DNA of 64,000 nt from Phaseolus vulgaris (lineage: Eukaryota; Streptophyta; Magnoliopsida; Fabales; Fabaceae): assembly GCF_000499845.2 (NCBI RefSeq), contig NC_023749.2:41813585-41877584 (forward strand). Direction: 5' to 3'. Both the position numbers and the translations under genes were made by a program. This document shows positions 12,543 through 25,197 of this stretch, piece after piece. Below the pieces are notes generated by a model. It saw nothing but the letters and a program-made list of their open reading frames with translations, ran no database searches and was not told the origin of the DNA. Positions within the stretch are counted from its first letter, which is position 1; each line of letters starts with the position of its first letter.

Positions 12543-12876
12543 TGCTCATTCTTCTTCACAAAAATCTCAAAAACAACACTTTGTGATGTTGTTGCCTAGC
12601 TTGGGCAATAAACAACACAAAGTGAACAAAAATATTTTTTTAAAAGGTCTTATGTTTTTCTTTCAAAAAATTTATAAAAATAAATGACCTTATTTATGTT
12701 TTCTTTTCTTTTGTTTTGTTTTAATTTTATTTTAATAAAGAAAATTATCTCATATTTGTTTGATGTCTATTGTAGATTGACATTTGATCCAAAAGGAAAA
12801 TAACAAATAAACAGAGGTTGTTGTCATTGAACATCATTCAGGATCTAAGGACAGATCCTTTTCAAGAGGGAGGGTC

Positions 12877-13453
12877 TAATGGAGGACCATCCGGAAGGAT
12901 ACATATTGGACCTTTAACTAAAGTCATGGATAGAAGAATGGAAGAAGAATAAGAAGGAGTTCAAAAACTGTATTTTGATGGAGAATTAATTTTTAACTTT
13001 TTCTTCCAAATTTCCTAGTCTTGTAAATTTGTACAAAGTAGTATAGGCTGTATTATGGGCTTGTATTTCGGCCATTATCTTGGGCCATGTTTTAGGCCAA
13101 TTTTGACAATTAGAGTACGGTATAAATAGAAAAGGAAAGAGTCTAGCTAGAGTTACAATTGGGCCTCCTTGGACCCAATGCAACTCTAGACCATTGAAAT
13201 TTTTTTTATTGTTAAAGTCAGCACCTTGATTGGCCATAACCCTATAAATACAAGTGTTAGTCCCCTTATAAATGAGATTTGAATTGATAAAGAAATATTG
13301 CCCAAGTTGTTAGCTCCTTTGTCTTGAAATTCTCACTCTCAGGTTTTCATTTCTATTAGTGTTTTGCTTGAATCTTCTTAGGAGTTGTCATAACCTCTCT
13401 TAAGCTTCATTATCATTCTCCATACACCAATACTTTACAGTTTCTTTAACCCA
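12877..13453 (+). repeat. 3' LTR of the LARD-like element
   Basis: This is a direct repeat of 2094-2673 with scattered substitutions and small gaps. It keeps the TATA-like site (cctataaata, 13241-13250). The polypurine tract lies directly upstream at 12861-12876. Confidence 0.65.
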
Positions 13454-13679
13454 TTTTAGCCATCCAATCCCACCAAATTCTGCACCCCAAAATACAAAAC
13501 AAAAGACTCATAGCAATGCAAGTTAGGATTGAATCACTTGTTCTTTGTTTCTTGGATATAACTTTAAAAAAAAGGGTACATTTGTTTATCCTCTAAAGAT
13601 AAAACATATGTTTCACGAAAGGATTCAATTAGACAAAAGGTTTTGCTTTTGATTACAACGAAACTTTTAGTTTTTTTGT

Positions 13680-14830
13680 TAAGCCCACTACCATTCGTGT
13701 TGTTCTCACTTGTGCGGTTTCATCTAACTAGCCAATTCGACAAATTGACATTGATAATTCCTTTCTAAATGGTGATTTAGAGGAAATAATCTGCATGCAA
13801 CAACCACCAGGTTTTGTTAAAGGTAACTCAAATCTTGTGTGTAAATTACATGAAGTTATATATGGTCTTAAGCAGACACCACGTTCCTAGTATCAAAAGT
13901 TGAGTTTTATTCTACATAATTTGGGTTTCACCTCAACTAAGAGTGATTTGTCTTTGTTTGTAAAGTTTGGTGACTCTTCTACTCTTTTTGTTCTTCTTTA
14001 TATGGATGATATAATTATCACTAGTACATTGTCTAATGTTATTTGTTCTTTTATTTCACTACTACGTAACCTATTTGCTTTGAAAGATTTAAGGCCTCTA
14101 CATTATTTTCATGGCATTGAAGCGTCTTGGGTGGTAGATGGTAATATTTATTTATCTCAATCCAAGTATATTAGGGACCTTCTTGGGCGCACAAATATAC
14201 TAGATTCCAAACCTCAACCAAGTTCGATGATCTTTTTTTTTCGTCTAACTCAAGATGTGTCTACTGTTGTTCCTAATGTTACCGTCTATTGCTCAATTGT
14301 TGGAGCCTTACAATATATTTTGATTGACCTGAGATAGCTTATATTGTCAACAAGGTGTGTTAATACATGTCAAACATATTCTTTGGCATCTTCCTAGTTC
14401 TATTGATCACGATCTGCTTATTTGAAACTGTCATCGCATTCATATTCAAGGTTTAAATGATGCTTATCAGGATTCAAATCCTAATGATCACAAATCAACT
14501 ACTAGGTTGCATTTTTTTGCTCAAATCTTGTCTCATGGTCTTCTGACAAGCAAAAGGTTGTTTCATGAAGCAATACTGAAGTGGAACACATAAGTATTGC
14601 TACTGCTCTTGTTGAAATAAAGTGGTTGTCTTCTCTTCTCACTGAACTTCATCTTCCTTTTTTGATTCCTAAAATCTACTCAAACAATCTCAACGTTGTC
14701 TTGCTTCTAATCTCATTCTCCATTCCAAAACAAAAACAAAACATTGAATTTGATCTACACTTTGTTCGTGATTCATCAAAAACACGTTCAACCTATTTAT
14801 CTTCCTGCTCATTTTTAGATTGTTGATGTG
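13680..14830 (+). pseudogene. Copia reverse transcriptase / RNase H fragment, decayed
   Basis: The translation in shifting frames follows the copia pol order: IDIDNSFLNGDLEE, then YGLKQTPRS, then LYMDDIIIT (the YxDD motif, here YMDD, near 14000), then YLSQSKYIRDLL, and finally an RNase H-like end around 14580-14760. Stops occur within conserved blocks, for example after TPRS. Neither LTRs nor integrase are recognisable next to it. It is a fragment separate from the minus-strand copia element that begins at 15214. Confidence 0.8.
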
Positions 14831-14929
14831 TTTACTATTCTTATTTTTGGGTCTCCTTTCTTGTGAATCGTGTTAAACTTATGGTTGTTGTTAATCCAAT
14901 CGTCAGTTTAAGAAAGGTTGTTAAAAATA

Positions 14930-15208
14930 TTGTGTGTTAGATGGTCTTCTTTGTATTAGACGGTCTGGTAAGTGACCATCTATAAGGGTAGACGGTCAGG
15001 TCTATGACTTTCTACAAGATAGACAATTTGTATTTTGTCTATTTAAACGGTTTGGTCTATGATCATCTATAGGATAGACGATCTCTAATATTGCTATATA
15101 GATGGTTTGCTTCATCCCTATATACAATCTATTATTTTGTTTTATAATATTTTTAAGATCACTGATAAATTTTTCTTTTGTATCCTCTTTCACTTCTTTC
15201 CATAAAAG
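14930..15208. repeat. Degenerate repeat of agacggt-type phrases
   Basis: Phrases such as tagacggtctgg, gaccatctata and ggatagacgatc recur irregularly at about 30-50 bp. Similar phrases appear around 26420-26640 and more weakly near 1990. I cannot assign them to a known family. Confidence 0.4.
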
Positions 15209-15213
15209 GTTAT

Positions 15214-15529
15214 TATGACCGTTAATGAAGATGAATATTCCTTGTCTGATGTAGTGCATCAAATGGAGCGCACGAAATCGCAATGGAGAAAGGGAGGTTC
15301 TGATGAACCCTAATTGCAAATGAAAAAGAGACAATGACTTAAGCATAAAAGAGGGAAAAGCAGAGAAAAGAAAATACAAAAGAAATTCTTATTTACTTGT
15401 ATATTAGAGAGTAAAATACATGGTGTATATATAAGAAAAAGATTAAGACCTTGCTGAAACAGAAAAGGAAAGTTGGGCCAAACAAACAAAGCCCAATAAC
15501 TTAAAACAGAAAAACTAAATATGTTAACA
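15214..15529 (-). repeat. 3' LTR of the minus-strand copia element
   Basis: Read on the minus strand it begins TGTTAACATATTTAG and ends CGGTCATA. It contains a TATATATA box near 15424-15431. It is the same length as the right-hand copy. Confidence 0.88.
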
Positions 15530-15559
15530 TCCCCCCTCAAGCTGGGGAGTAGATATTTG

Positions 15560-18500
15560 TCAGGCCCAGCTTGGATTTGAGAGTAGAGAACTGTGCGGAA
15601 GCAAGGGGCTTGGTGAATATGTCAGCAACTTGCATGGCAGAAGTAATGGCAACAGTTTGAGGAGACCAGAGTTAAGTTTTTCACGAACTAGGTGACAATC
15701 AATTTCGATGTGCTTGGTGCGTTCATGAAAGACTTGATTGGACGCTATTTGAAGGGCAGATTTGTTGTCACAGTATAGGGTTGCAGGCTGGGAGAGAGGA
15801 AGATGTAAATCCTGAAGGAGGTAAGACAATCATTGTAGCTCACATGTGGTGGTGGCAAGGGCTCTATACTCGGCTTCGGAGGAGTTGCGGGAGATAGTTG
15901 GTTGCTTCTTTGATTTCCATGATATTAGGGAGTCTCCTAAGTAGATGGAATATCCAGTGACAGATTTGCATGTGGTAGGACATGTTGCCCAGTTAGAGTC
16001 ACTAAATCCACAGAGGTGAGCTAGTATGAGAAAAATATAGTCCTTCACCAGGGGTGCCCTTGAGGTAACGCAAAAGACGTGAGACAACTTGTTGATAATG
16101 AGTTGTGGGTGCATATATGAATTGGCTTAAATTGTGGACAGCAAAGGCGATGTCAGGTCGCGTGTTGGTTAAGTAGATTAGACGTCCAAGGAGTCTTCTG
16201 TATTGGGAAGTTGCATCAGCAGCAAGAGGGGAGCCTTGATCGGGAGAGAGACGGGAGGTATGAGTCATAGGAGTGGCCACAGGTGCAAAGTCAAGCATGC
16301 CAGTTTCATGAAGAAGATCAAGAGTATACTTGCGTTGACTTAAATAAAGACCAGAACTGTTGCGAGCAATTTCCAATCCCAAAAAGTAAGTGAGATGACC
16401 TAAATTTTTTATCTTGAAGTGAAGAAGGTGAAGGGATGTAGTAATTGTATTGATTTCCTCCATGTCATCACCAGTTAAGAGCAAATCATCAACATAAACA
16501 AGAATAACAGTGAGTTTATCGTTATTATATTTAAGAAAAAGAGAATGATCAGCAGCAGAAATATAGTAATTATTTGATAAAAGAAAAGTAGAAAGTTTGG
16601 CGTATCATTGGCGACCAACTTGACGAAGGCCATACAAAGACCGTTGAAGCTTGCAAACATGCTGGGGAGAAGGAAGAGAGAGGCCAGGTGGGGGGGTCAT
16701 GTATACCTCTTCATGGAGATCACCATGAAGAAAGGCATTATTGACATCAAGTTGTTTTAAAATCCAATTTTTGGTAGTGGCAATAGCAAGAAGAAGGCGG
16801 AGGGTAGTGAGTTTAGCAACAGGTGCAAAAGTGTCTAAGAAATCAAGTCCTTCAAGTTGGGTGAACCCTTTGGCAACAACTCTAGCTTTGTGGCGCTCAA
16901 CAGTGCCATCAGAATGGTATTTGATTTTATATACCCATTTACAACCAATAGTTTTCTTTCCTGGAGGGAGAGGGGTAAGTTGCCAAGTATTGTTAGCAGC
17001 AAGAGCTTGAAGCTCATCTTGCATGGCAAATTGCCAAGAAGCATGTTTGGAGGCTTCGTTATATGTCCGAGGTTCAGGATGAGAATTGATAGAGGAAATA
17101 ACATTTCTAAAATTGGAAGATAAGGAATTGTAAGACAAGTAATTATGAATAGGATATCTACTACTTACAGGTGTGGAAATCCGCAAGATAGGCAGGTTGT
17201 CGGTGAGGACGAGTTGATCTTCTTGGAAATTGGGGTGAGGTGCTTCCTGGAGATGCAGGCGGTGATAATTCTGGTGGAGGTGCAATGTCGGATGCAGGAG
17301 TAGAGGCACTATTTGTTGGAAGATCAGAGGATAATGAGGCTGGTGGAGGGACAATATTGGGTGCAGGAGTAGAAGCACATGGCTCAACAGGAGGTGCAAT
17401 ATCAGAAAAAAAAAAATCAAAAGCAGAATTATATGCATTAGAAATAGGGAGAGATAAAGTGTCAGGGTCCTTAGGCAAGCCACAGACCAATTTATATGGA
17501 AAGTGGTTTTCATGAAAGATTACATGTCTTGATATCTCTATGCTATGAAACTTTAAATTTAAGATAATATAACCTTTTGTATTTTGCGGGAAGCCAAGAA
17601 AAATACCTTTGATAGATCTATCATCTAATTTTTTTTCCTATGTGCAGTGATGGTACTAGCATAACAGAGACAACCAAACACTTTTAGAAAGGAAATGTCA
17701 TATGGTTTTCCAAACAACTTTTCATGAGGAGTGATGTTATTAAGTAATGGAGTAGGAATAACATTTATTAAGAAAACAACATGATTTACAGCAAATTCCC
17801 AAAAAATAGGAGGAAGATTTGCTTGAAAAAGTGAAGCACGGGTTACATTTAGTATGTGTTGATGCTTACCTTCTACAATGCCATTTTGTTGTGGTGTTTC
17901 AACACAAGATTTTTTTATGTATAATTCTCTTTGAAGCATAAAAATTTGACATAGCAAACTCAACACCATTGTCAATACGAATCGTTTTGATATTAGTTTT
18001 GAAATGATTTTGAATGAAAACAGTGAAGTTAATGATGTGCTGGCGCACTTCAGATTTGTTATGCAGCAGAATAACTCAAGTATAACGCGAGTAATCATCA
18101 ACAATAGTCAAGAAATAACGAAAACCTTGCATAGAAATTATGGAACATGGTCCCCAAATATCAAAGTTTACAAGATCAAAAATAGCAGAGGTAACAGTAT
18201 TACTTAAAGTGAAAGGAAGTTTTCTCTGTTTTGCATGACTAAAAGTATCACATACATGATGAGTATCAACAGTAATAAAAGAGTATTGTTTGCTTACGAC
18301 ATGTAATCTTTCAAGTGAAGGGTGTCCTAGTTTATAATGCCACAGTGTTCTGTCCGTGATATTACAATTAATAAAAGGAGCAAAACAATGTGGTTTAGAA
18401 CGACTAGAAGCAGGCAAGGTAATGACAAGGTACAAGCCAGCGATGGCTTTAACTGTATCAATCCTCTCTTGGGTGAGATTGTCCTATATAATGCAGTGGG

Positions 18501-19260
18501 TTGAAGTGAAAGTCAAAGTGCATTTAAGTTGGTGTGTAAGTTTAGAAACAGATATTAAGTGTAATTGAAAATGAGGCACATATAACACATCAGACAAATA
18601 AAACTTATCAGAAAAACGTACTAAACCAAAGTATGTGGCATAAACAGTTTGTCCATTTGGAAGACTAATTAAGACAGGTTTAATTTTAGTATAAGTAGTA
18701 AAAACGTTCAAATTGTGACAAACATGATCCGTGGCACCAGAATCAATAATCCAAGATTCTTTTATAGCAGATATTGAAGAGAGAAACTTACCTGTTGAAG
18801 AATGCTCAGTATTGGAGATTTCATCCGCAGAGAAGGTGCCGACTTGATTAATTTGAGTGTGAGAGGCAAGATCCTCAAGGTTTTGCTGACGCAAAATGTT
18901 GGTAAGGAATTGACACTGCTGTGATGTAAGTTGAATCCTCTTTGCATCTTGTTCTTTAGGAAAAAGCTCAAAAAAAGTGTCAGTAGTAATCATATTATTG
19001 GCTTGGGATGTCCAATTGGTGAATTTGTAGCCAGGAGGGAACCCATGCTTTTTATAACAGGTGTCGACAGAGTGGTCAAGATGATTACAAAAAGTCCAGA
19101 CTTTTCTAGTAGAAGAAAACTTTGAGGTTTTAACATTACCAGAAGGAAAACCCACTTTGCGAAAACAAACAGCCTCAGTATGACCATATTTACCACAAAA
19201 ATTGCATGTAATAGTGTGACTACTATTAAGACTATGAAGACTAGGGTTTTTATTAAACAT
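15560..19260 (-). pseudogene. Copia gag-pol, truncated gag and several frameshifts
   Basis: Reading down the minus strand, the order is zinc knuckle CNFCGKYGHTEAVC (about 19155-19205), protease WIIDSGATDHVC (about 18730-18760), GAG-pre-integrase LWHYKLGHPSLERLH, integrase with DIWGP, IDNG and PQQNGIVEGKHQH, reverse transcriptase ([42 protein letters not shown] near 16483-16500) and RNase H ([34 protein letters not shown]). The order protease-integrase-RT-RNase H is diagnostic of copia. Only about 130 bp separate the zinc knuckle frame from the primer site, so the main gag domain is deleted. Frames break near 17625-18104, 16605-16660 and 15829. In the integrase zinc site the usual CxxC reads CDTF. 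The copy cannot make functional proteins. Confidence 0.9.
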
Positions 19261-19379
19261 TGTCTAAGAGATTTTTAAACCCAATCAAGATTTTGAAAGA
19301 GAACAAAAAAGATAACCAAGAACAACAAAGGGGGAAATAAAGATCAGAGAGAAGCGCAGCAGAGCTCTTCATTCGAATA

Positions 19380-19391
19380 GCTCTGATACCA
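19380..19391 (-). other. Primer-binding site of the minus-strand copia element
   Basis: The minus-strand sequence TGGTATCAGAGC abuts the 5' LTR with no gap. This 12-mer is the usual plant copia site complementary to initiator Met tRNA. Confidence 0.9.
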
Positions 19392-19707
19392 TATTACCGT
19401 TAATGAAGATGAATATTCCTTGTCTGATGTGGTGCATCAAATAGAGCGCACGAAATCGCAATGGAGAAATGGAGGTTCTTATGAACCCTAATTGCAAATG
19501 AAAAAGAGACAATGACTTAAGCATAAAAGAGGGAAAAGCATAGAAAAGAAAATACAAAAGAAATTCTTATTTACTTGTATATTAGAGAGTAAAATACATG
19601 GTGTATATATAAGAAAAAAATTAAGACCTAGCTGAAACAGAAAAGAAAAGTTGGATCAAACAAACAAAGTACAATAACTTAAAACAGAAAAACTAAATAT
19701 ATTAAGA
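19392..19707 (-). repeat. 5' LTR of the minus-strand copia element
   Basis: This is the 316 bp partner of 15214-15529. It keeps a TATATATA box (19604-19611) on the minus strand in the expected promoter position. Confidence 0.88.
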
Positions 19708-19712
19708 GTTAT

Positions 19713-21525
19713 AATTTAGTATGCATGTAAACTTGACTCATGTTACCTTTCCGACAAGGTCATATGTTAAGTGAAAATCTACTATCAAAGTTGTCACATA
19801 TAATTAGAAATGACAACCTAGTTAGCAAATAGATTAGGAAAACCAACTTTTATACCCGTTTATATTTGGCTTGAGGAAGTGTCATTTCAAGCACAATCTG
19901 ATGTAGGTCAATTGTGTCTAACTCTTAATAATCAGACAAATTTCCTTTTAAAAAAAATGTGCTCGGTAGACCCTCTATATAATGGTGGTACACCTTAAAA
20001 ATCACCCAAAAAAAAACTTTTAAAAAATATATAAAAAGTTATTACTCTTTTTTTTCTGTATACTTTCTGGAAATAATTTAAAATGAATTTATAATTTTTA
20101 ATTTTAAGAAACTTACGAAATATGTAATATATTTTAAATTAATTTTAAAAAAACGAATAAATGATATTTAAAGAAAATCTACCATTCTGCGTCATTCATA
20201 GCTCACAAATCTTTCATGTTCTGTGGAGCTGGCATAACGACCACGACCACTCACTCATATGCATCTTCTTCCACTGTTCCACACACCAAAAAATAAAGAA
20301 AAATGAACGTGAAAATATCCATGCAATTATGTTGTATATATTTTTATAATTGTATATTTTCATATATGACCCTTTTCTAAGTCACATTCATATTAAAAGT
20401 TGTTTGTGTGATTTATAGCACCTTGTTTGGGATTCTCTTATCTCACCACGACTGGTTGCTATCAAACAGGTTTAAATAAGTGGTGCTGCTCCGTGAATTT
20501 AGTACTGATTATTCTTGTACTTTTAGCGCACAATGTTTAAAAACAAGATTTTCGGAAAATAAAATTTCTCAAGAATAATTTTTAATCTAATTTCTTACAA
20601 AAATAATCTCAAAAAGACTTTATAAATTAAATTTTCCAAATTAATATAAAAAAATTTACTGAAAAAATTATCTGTTACTTTTGTTAAATTATTTAGGATG
20701 GTAAGTACTCTTACTAAAAAGGGTCAAACTTTTTGAGATGAAAAAAGTGGTATTTCTATAAAGTTGAATTTTTATATCCCATGATTGATCGTAAATTGTT
20801 GATGAAATACGAAGGGAGATTCATTTGAAAAAAATTATCTGACGTTGAAGTTAATGAAAGTTAGAAAAATTATAAAATATGAGTATAGAGGTGAAAGAAA
20901 GAATTGAGTATGCACTCCGTCTATAATTTATATGTATTAATTGGTTATTGGGTATAAGTTGAAATATTCTAAAAGATGTTTAAAATAAAATAAAATTTGT
21001 CATTCAACCACACATATGCGCACACGCACACATACATATTTTCCCTAACATAAAGAATATATAATTACTCCTACCTTTCACGAGTATTTCATTATTATAA
21101 CTCCTGACTATACAACATGTAAAGGTGTTGTTTAAAGATTATAAGGAAACCATTAATCAAAGAGGAAATGAAATTAAAGACTCCTCGTTAAGAGAACTTC
21201 ATAAAGAGAATGATTTACAAACATAACACATACCTTTTTTGTCTCTAAGATTATCCACTTATCTAGGACTTAAAAACGTAAGAAGAAAAAGCACATGCAA
21301 AACTTATCGTAAATTTATGTAACATCATTAGTTGATTTTGTGTAATTAGGTTTTTATTTATAGACATATTGAATAAGATCATTGATGCATGCATGTATAT
21401 ATATTATATCTTTGTGTCAAAGTTGTAGTAAAGGTTCATAGTCTTTTAACTAGCATCATTCTTTGTAGCACTCATTATTGTTCTTAAAGCACCTTCATAT
21501 TGAACACTCTTTCTTATAGTAACAA
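19713..21525. other. AT-rich intergenic DNA, no gene recognised
   Basis: No coding frame with a believable protein and no clear repeat ends were seen. Open frames here are short and of low complexity. Confidence 0.5.
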
Positions 21526-22272
21526 TGATGGAAGAGGCCCAAGGACAAGCCCAAGTACAAGCCCAACAAAGAGAAGATTCAGGCCTACCACTAAAGCCAT
21601 GGCTAAGAAGAATTAAGAAGATTGGAATACTGCTACTGATGGCAGAGAAACCTTCTTGTACATGTTTAAAATGTCATAATTCTAGTGTAGAGTGAGATTT
21701 ATTTTTTTGTTAAAGTAGAATAGGAAATTTTACTTGTTATTTTTTTAGGTGAAATTTGGTACCTAAAAACCAATATTGGTTAAATTAGGGTTCTTTGAAC
21801 ACCTAAATTAACCAAGGTCGGTTATGACTAAGTCATGGAGAAGAGAGCACTTGTTCCATGTGCTTAAAAGCTTTCCATCACATGCTCCATGTGCTACGTC
21901 CCAAATTAGGCGCCAAATGCATCACATTTGAATTTAGCTTTCATTTCACTTGTATTTGACTTTTCCAATTTCGGCCCTCTAATCCTATATAAGGAGGTGC
22001 TTGGCTCATGAAATGACAAGATTATTCTAGAGAAAATTGCTGCCAAAATTGTGCCAATTTTGCTCCTTGTCTCCTACCTCTCTAGGATAGACATTTTAAT
22101 CTTCATTTTTCACCTTTGCCAAGTGAGATGGCCTCACCACTCACTCTCCACACCTAGCATGCACCTTCAAGGAGTTCACAACTCTACGTGAGTTCCTTGC
22201 TCATTCTCATCCATGAGTGCTTCCGCCAATTCACCAAAGAAAAGCTAAACGAATGAAGGCACTCTTCCATCA
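21526..22272 (+). repeat. LTR of a truncated retrotransposon (5' LTR)
   Basis: The segment begins TGATGGAAGAGGCCC and ends CTTCCATCA. Two bases later comes a primer-binding site resembling the initiator Met tRNA complement (tggtatcatgagc, 22275-22287, with an insertion relative to the usual form). A TATA box (ctatataagg, about 21985) sits in the middle, as expected for a U3/R border. It shares the phrase ctaaagccatgg with the LTR families at 2094 and 25198. No second LTR was found, so the element is truncated. Confidence 0.7.
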
Positions 22273-22983
22273 AGTGGTATCATGAGCCTTGGTTCTCCTA
22301 GAGCTAAGTGTGTCTTCTTCTTTTCATTTTAATTTTGTGTTGTTCTTCATGATTTCATGTTGTTAATCTTGTATCCTTGAATGTCTTGCTGTTTTTGCAT
22401 TTTAATTTTGATTTAGATGCTGTTTGGATAAATCCAATCGGTGCAATGTGTTCAAATTGTTCTTGAGCTTCTAATTTCAATTTTGTGTAGGATTCCTTTG
22501 AGTTTTGGTGTTGCTATTTTATTTTTGCTAGATTTGAGCCTTTCTTGTAATTTTAATCGGTTCATATTGTTTGTGTTTGAGTCATTTTGATTTTTGAATC
22601 CATAGATGTTTTGTCAAGTCATGTGCATCCTAAATTGTCATCACTTCTATGTAGTACTTTTCTTGATAATTTTGGTTCATTGATTTTCATTTTGAGTCCA
22701 GATTTATAATTTTGTATTTGATCCTTTGGTGCATTTTAATTTTTAGATTTGAGTTCATATACATCAATTCTATTGTGTTTTTGAAGTTTCTTAAAATTGT
22801 TTTTAATTCCAAAATTAGACTTCCTCTGTTTTTGTTGAATCTGTGATGGCTGTTTTTGTTTATAGAATTTAATTCTATTTATGAAAATTTGTGGAATTCT
22901 AGATCTGAACATATTGAGGTGTTAAGAAAAAGTGAAAAAAAAAGTGAAGCAAAATTCAAAATAGAATCTAAATAGAATCTAAA
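22273..22983 (+). other. Primer site and T-rich leader of a truncated LTR retrotransposon
   Basis: Following the LTR, this stretch is T-rich untranslated leader-like sequence with no open frame of note. It ends abruptly where the CACTA-like MITE fragment begins near 22984. No gag or pol follows. Confidence 0.55.
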
Positions 22984-23241
22984 TTCAAAAAAATTGGTTT
23001 CTAAATTAGTATCTAATTAGCTATCAAGGTTTTTGCTACCAAATTTAGAATTTAAATAATTGGTAGTTAAAACCTTGGTAGCTAATTATATACCAATTTA
23101 AAAATTATTTAACAATAATAGAAACTAATTTAGAAACTAATTTTTTTTTAGTTTTTAAAATGGTCTCTAATTTAATCACTATAGCAACTAATTATTTTTT
23201 GTCTCTAAAATTGATTTTTATCTCATGATTTTCTTGTAGTG
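22984..23241. mobile_element. CACTA-like MITE, truncated copy with inverted centre
   Basis: The right end (gattttcttgtagtg, ending 23241) and most of the interior match the MITE at 9925-10275, but the left terminal repeat is missing. The central block (about 23018-23088) matches the other copy only as its reverse complement. This is possible because the element is a near palindrome whose arms can recombine. Confidence 0.75.
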
Positions 23242-25197
23242 TATAGGTCCCATAATAAATCTTTTTACTGTTAAATAAAATTTAAATATAGTTTTTTTAA
23301 CAAGGTTTTGTAAATTTACCTCTCCAAGCAATTAAAAAACTCATCGACCAAGTGCAAACTGAAAAAAAATTGACATGGACATGGCAAATATATTTTATAA
23401 GATAGATATGTTTGTGCACATGAAAATCCACTCTTATTCTGACCATTGATTAATGAATTATTAATTAATAATGCAAATGATAGTTGCAAGTTGCACCACC
23501 GAATACACAAGATTGGACTAGGACCCAGAAAGTGCATAATTTTTGAAGTTGCAATCATATAATTTGTAGTTATATCCGAGATTAGAGGAGTTTGATGAAC
23601 AAACTTTATACTGTTTTATAAGGTCATAATCTTTCATTCTGTCATTTTCTATGCTCATGGATACATAATGATTTCTCCAAATACTTTTTTGCTAAAGTCA
23701 CTCTTGAATAGTGGTTAGGTTATAGATTTGTTTTTCACTTAATTCTAACTTTCCTATATTTTATAAAACGATTTTGATTCTTAATTATTCTCTATAATTT
23801 TATTTTATTTTATTTTAATTGTCCACCGTTTTGATTTTAAATTTCTTACACGACTTTGATCCTTTATTTGTTAATCATCCATAATTTTATTTAATTTTTA
23901 ATTTTAAAATTATATTAAATCACTATTGAATTATATTTAATAATAAGTCTCTGTGTAAAAGAGTTACGCATATTATGTTTTCCTTCAATCTGCTTCTTAA
24001 AATTTAAATGAAAATTAAACAGAATATGAATGATTAAAAGGATAATTATAAATTAGCAACTAAAATTCAGGAAAAAGATTAAAGAAAATAATTAAGAATT
24101 TTATAAAATATAAGGATTAGAATTAAACTATTTTTTTATAAAGAAAAATATTGTAATATTCTTCTAAACCTTTCAACACGCCTTGCATTTTAATTTAAAT
24201 ATTGTTATTTGTATATAACAAAATTACATATATCTTTTTTTTATATAATAAATGATAAGTTTTTATTAGACTTCATATAATAATATGTTAAAGACAAAAG
24301 TTTAACACCCTATATTACTTAAACCAACAAAGTATGTAGTTGTTTTGATAAGACAAAGACCAAATCATGTCATCATATCGTTTGTCAAAGATAAGAATTT
24401 TTTTATCACAACAACATTTGAAGAATGAAGAATAGATCAAAGAACATTGAGCATACATTTCACTTCATCTGATAAGCATTGATGAATGTCAAACAAAAGG
24501 AACATCACAAAAATCAACCATAATGTCTAATAAAGAAGTGAAAGAGCATAAGATAATAAGCTCAATACATACCTCAAGCTAACATAAGATCAAAGAATAT
24601 TCATGAAGCTTTAGTCTATTTACAAAGATTGCCACCTACATTTATTCTCAAGAAAGGTCGCACTAAACATCAACATTCAAATATCTCTTAGTATATGAGC
24701 TAAAACTGTAAAGATCGGCATTTCTCCTGACACAACTATTTTCAAATTTTGGCCCAACTACTTGTCATGTACAGTGTGCACTTTTATCATGCAATGCTAT
24801 AAAAGACTTTACCATCGAGGGAAAGATATATCGTCAGTCATCCAAGAGATTGCATAAAGATGAAGGTCATTTAAAGATGCATGAGGTGCTTTCAATGATC
24901 AAATTAAAGCCATCAAAAGCAAGGAAGGCATGAAAGAAGAACTGAAGCTGCTAAACGGATATAAATGACTTCTTAATAGCTACCTTCTTCTAGCAACTAT
25001 ATAAAGTATACCATTAGGAAGAAGAATACAAAAGCAGAGGATGCATTGTGTCAAAATGTTGTCAAGATGATAAGCAAACCTCAAAAGCTTCATAAAAGAA
25101 TCTCAAATCTTAGAGTATGAGCATTTTTGAAATGTATGGACTCCTAAGAGCTTAGAAGAGAACACAAAAAAAGGTCTCTTTAGTCACCTAGGAGAAT
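23242..25197. other. AT-rich DNA with possible old LTR remnant, no gene
   Basis: No convincing coding region. The part from about 24300 to 25190 has less AT bias and a TATA-like site (actatataaag, about 24998) upstream of a region resembling a retrotransposon leader. I could not pair it with a second copy in this window, so it stays unassigned. Confidence 0.4.

Larger units (their letters stand above)
2094..13453 (+). mobile_element. Non-autonomous LTR retrotransposon (LARD-like), split by nested transposons
   Basis: Two direct repeats of about 580 bp (2094-2673 and 12877-13453) bound this element. Its interior holds only a decayed gag-like frame and no pol. A purine tract (ttcaagagggagggtc, 12861-12876) lies immediately before the right repeat, as expected for a plus-strand polypurine tract. 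Removing the CACTA element and the MITE leaves about 4 kb, a size that fits a large retrotransposon derivative relying on enzymes from elsewhere. I did not find matching 5 bp target duplications, and the primer site after the left LTR is not a clear tRNA match, so the exact ends are approximate. Confidence 0.6.
15214..19707 (-). mobile_element. Ty1/copia retrotransposon, defective, minus strand
   Basis: The element is bounded by two 316 bp LTRs (15214-15529 and 19392-19707) and by the 5 bp target duplication GTTAT (15209-15213 and 19708-19712). On the minus strand the primer-binding site TGGTATCAGAGC (19380-19391), complementary to the initiator Met tRNA end, directly follows the 5' LTR. The polypurine tract (ttgaggggggA, 15530-15540) directly precedes the 3' LTR. 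By my hand count the LTRs differ at about 15 of 316 positions. Total length is 4,494 bp. The N-terminal part of gag is missing, and the pol gene has several frameshifts. Confidence 0.93.

Noticed and set aside
12150..12559. Long Phe/Ser-rich minus-strand frames
   Set aside because: They are the reverse of a purine-rich, Lys/Glu-coding stretch of the decayed gag, with no protein features of their own.
21981..21995. TATA-like site as promoter of a cellular gene
   Set aside because: It lies in the middle of an LTR and is followed by a primer-binding site, so it is the retrotransposon's own promoter.
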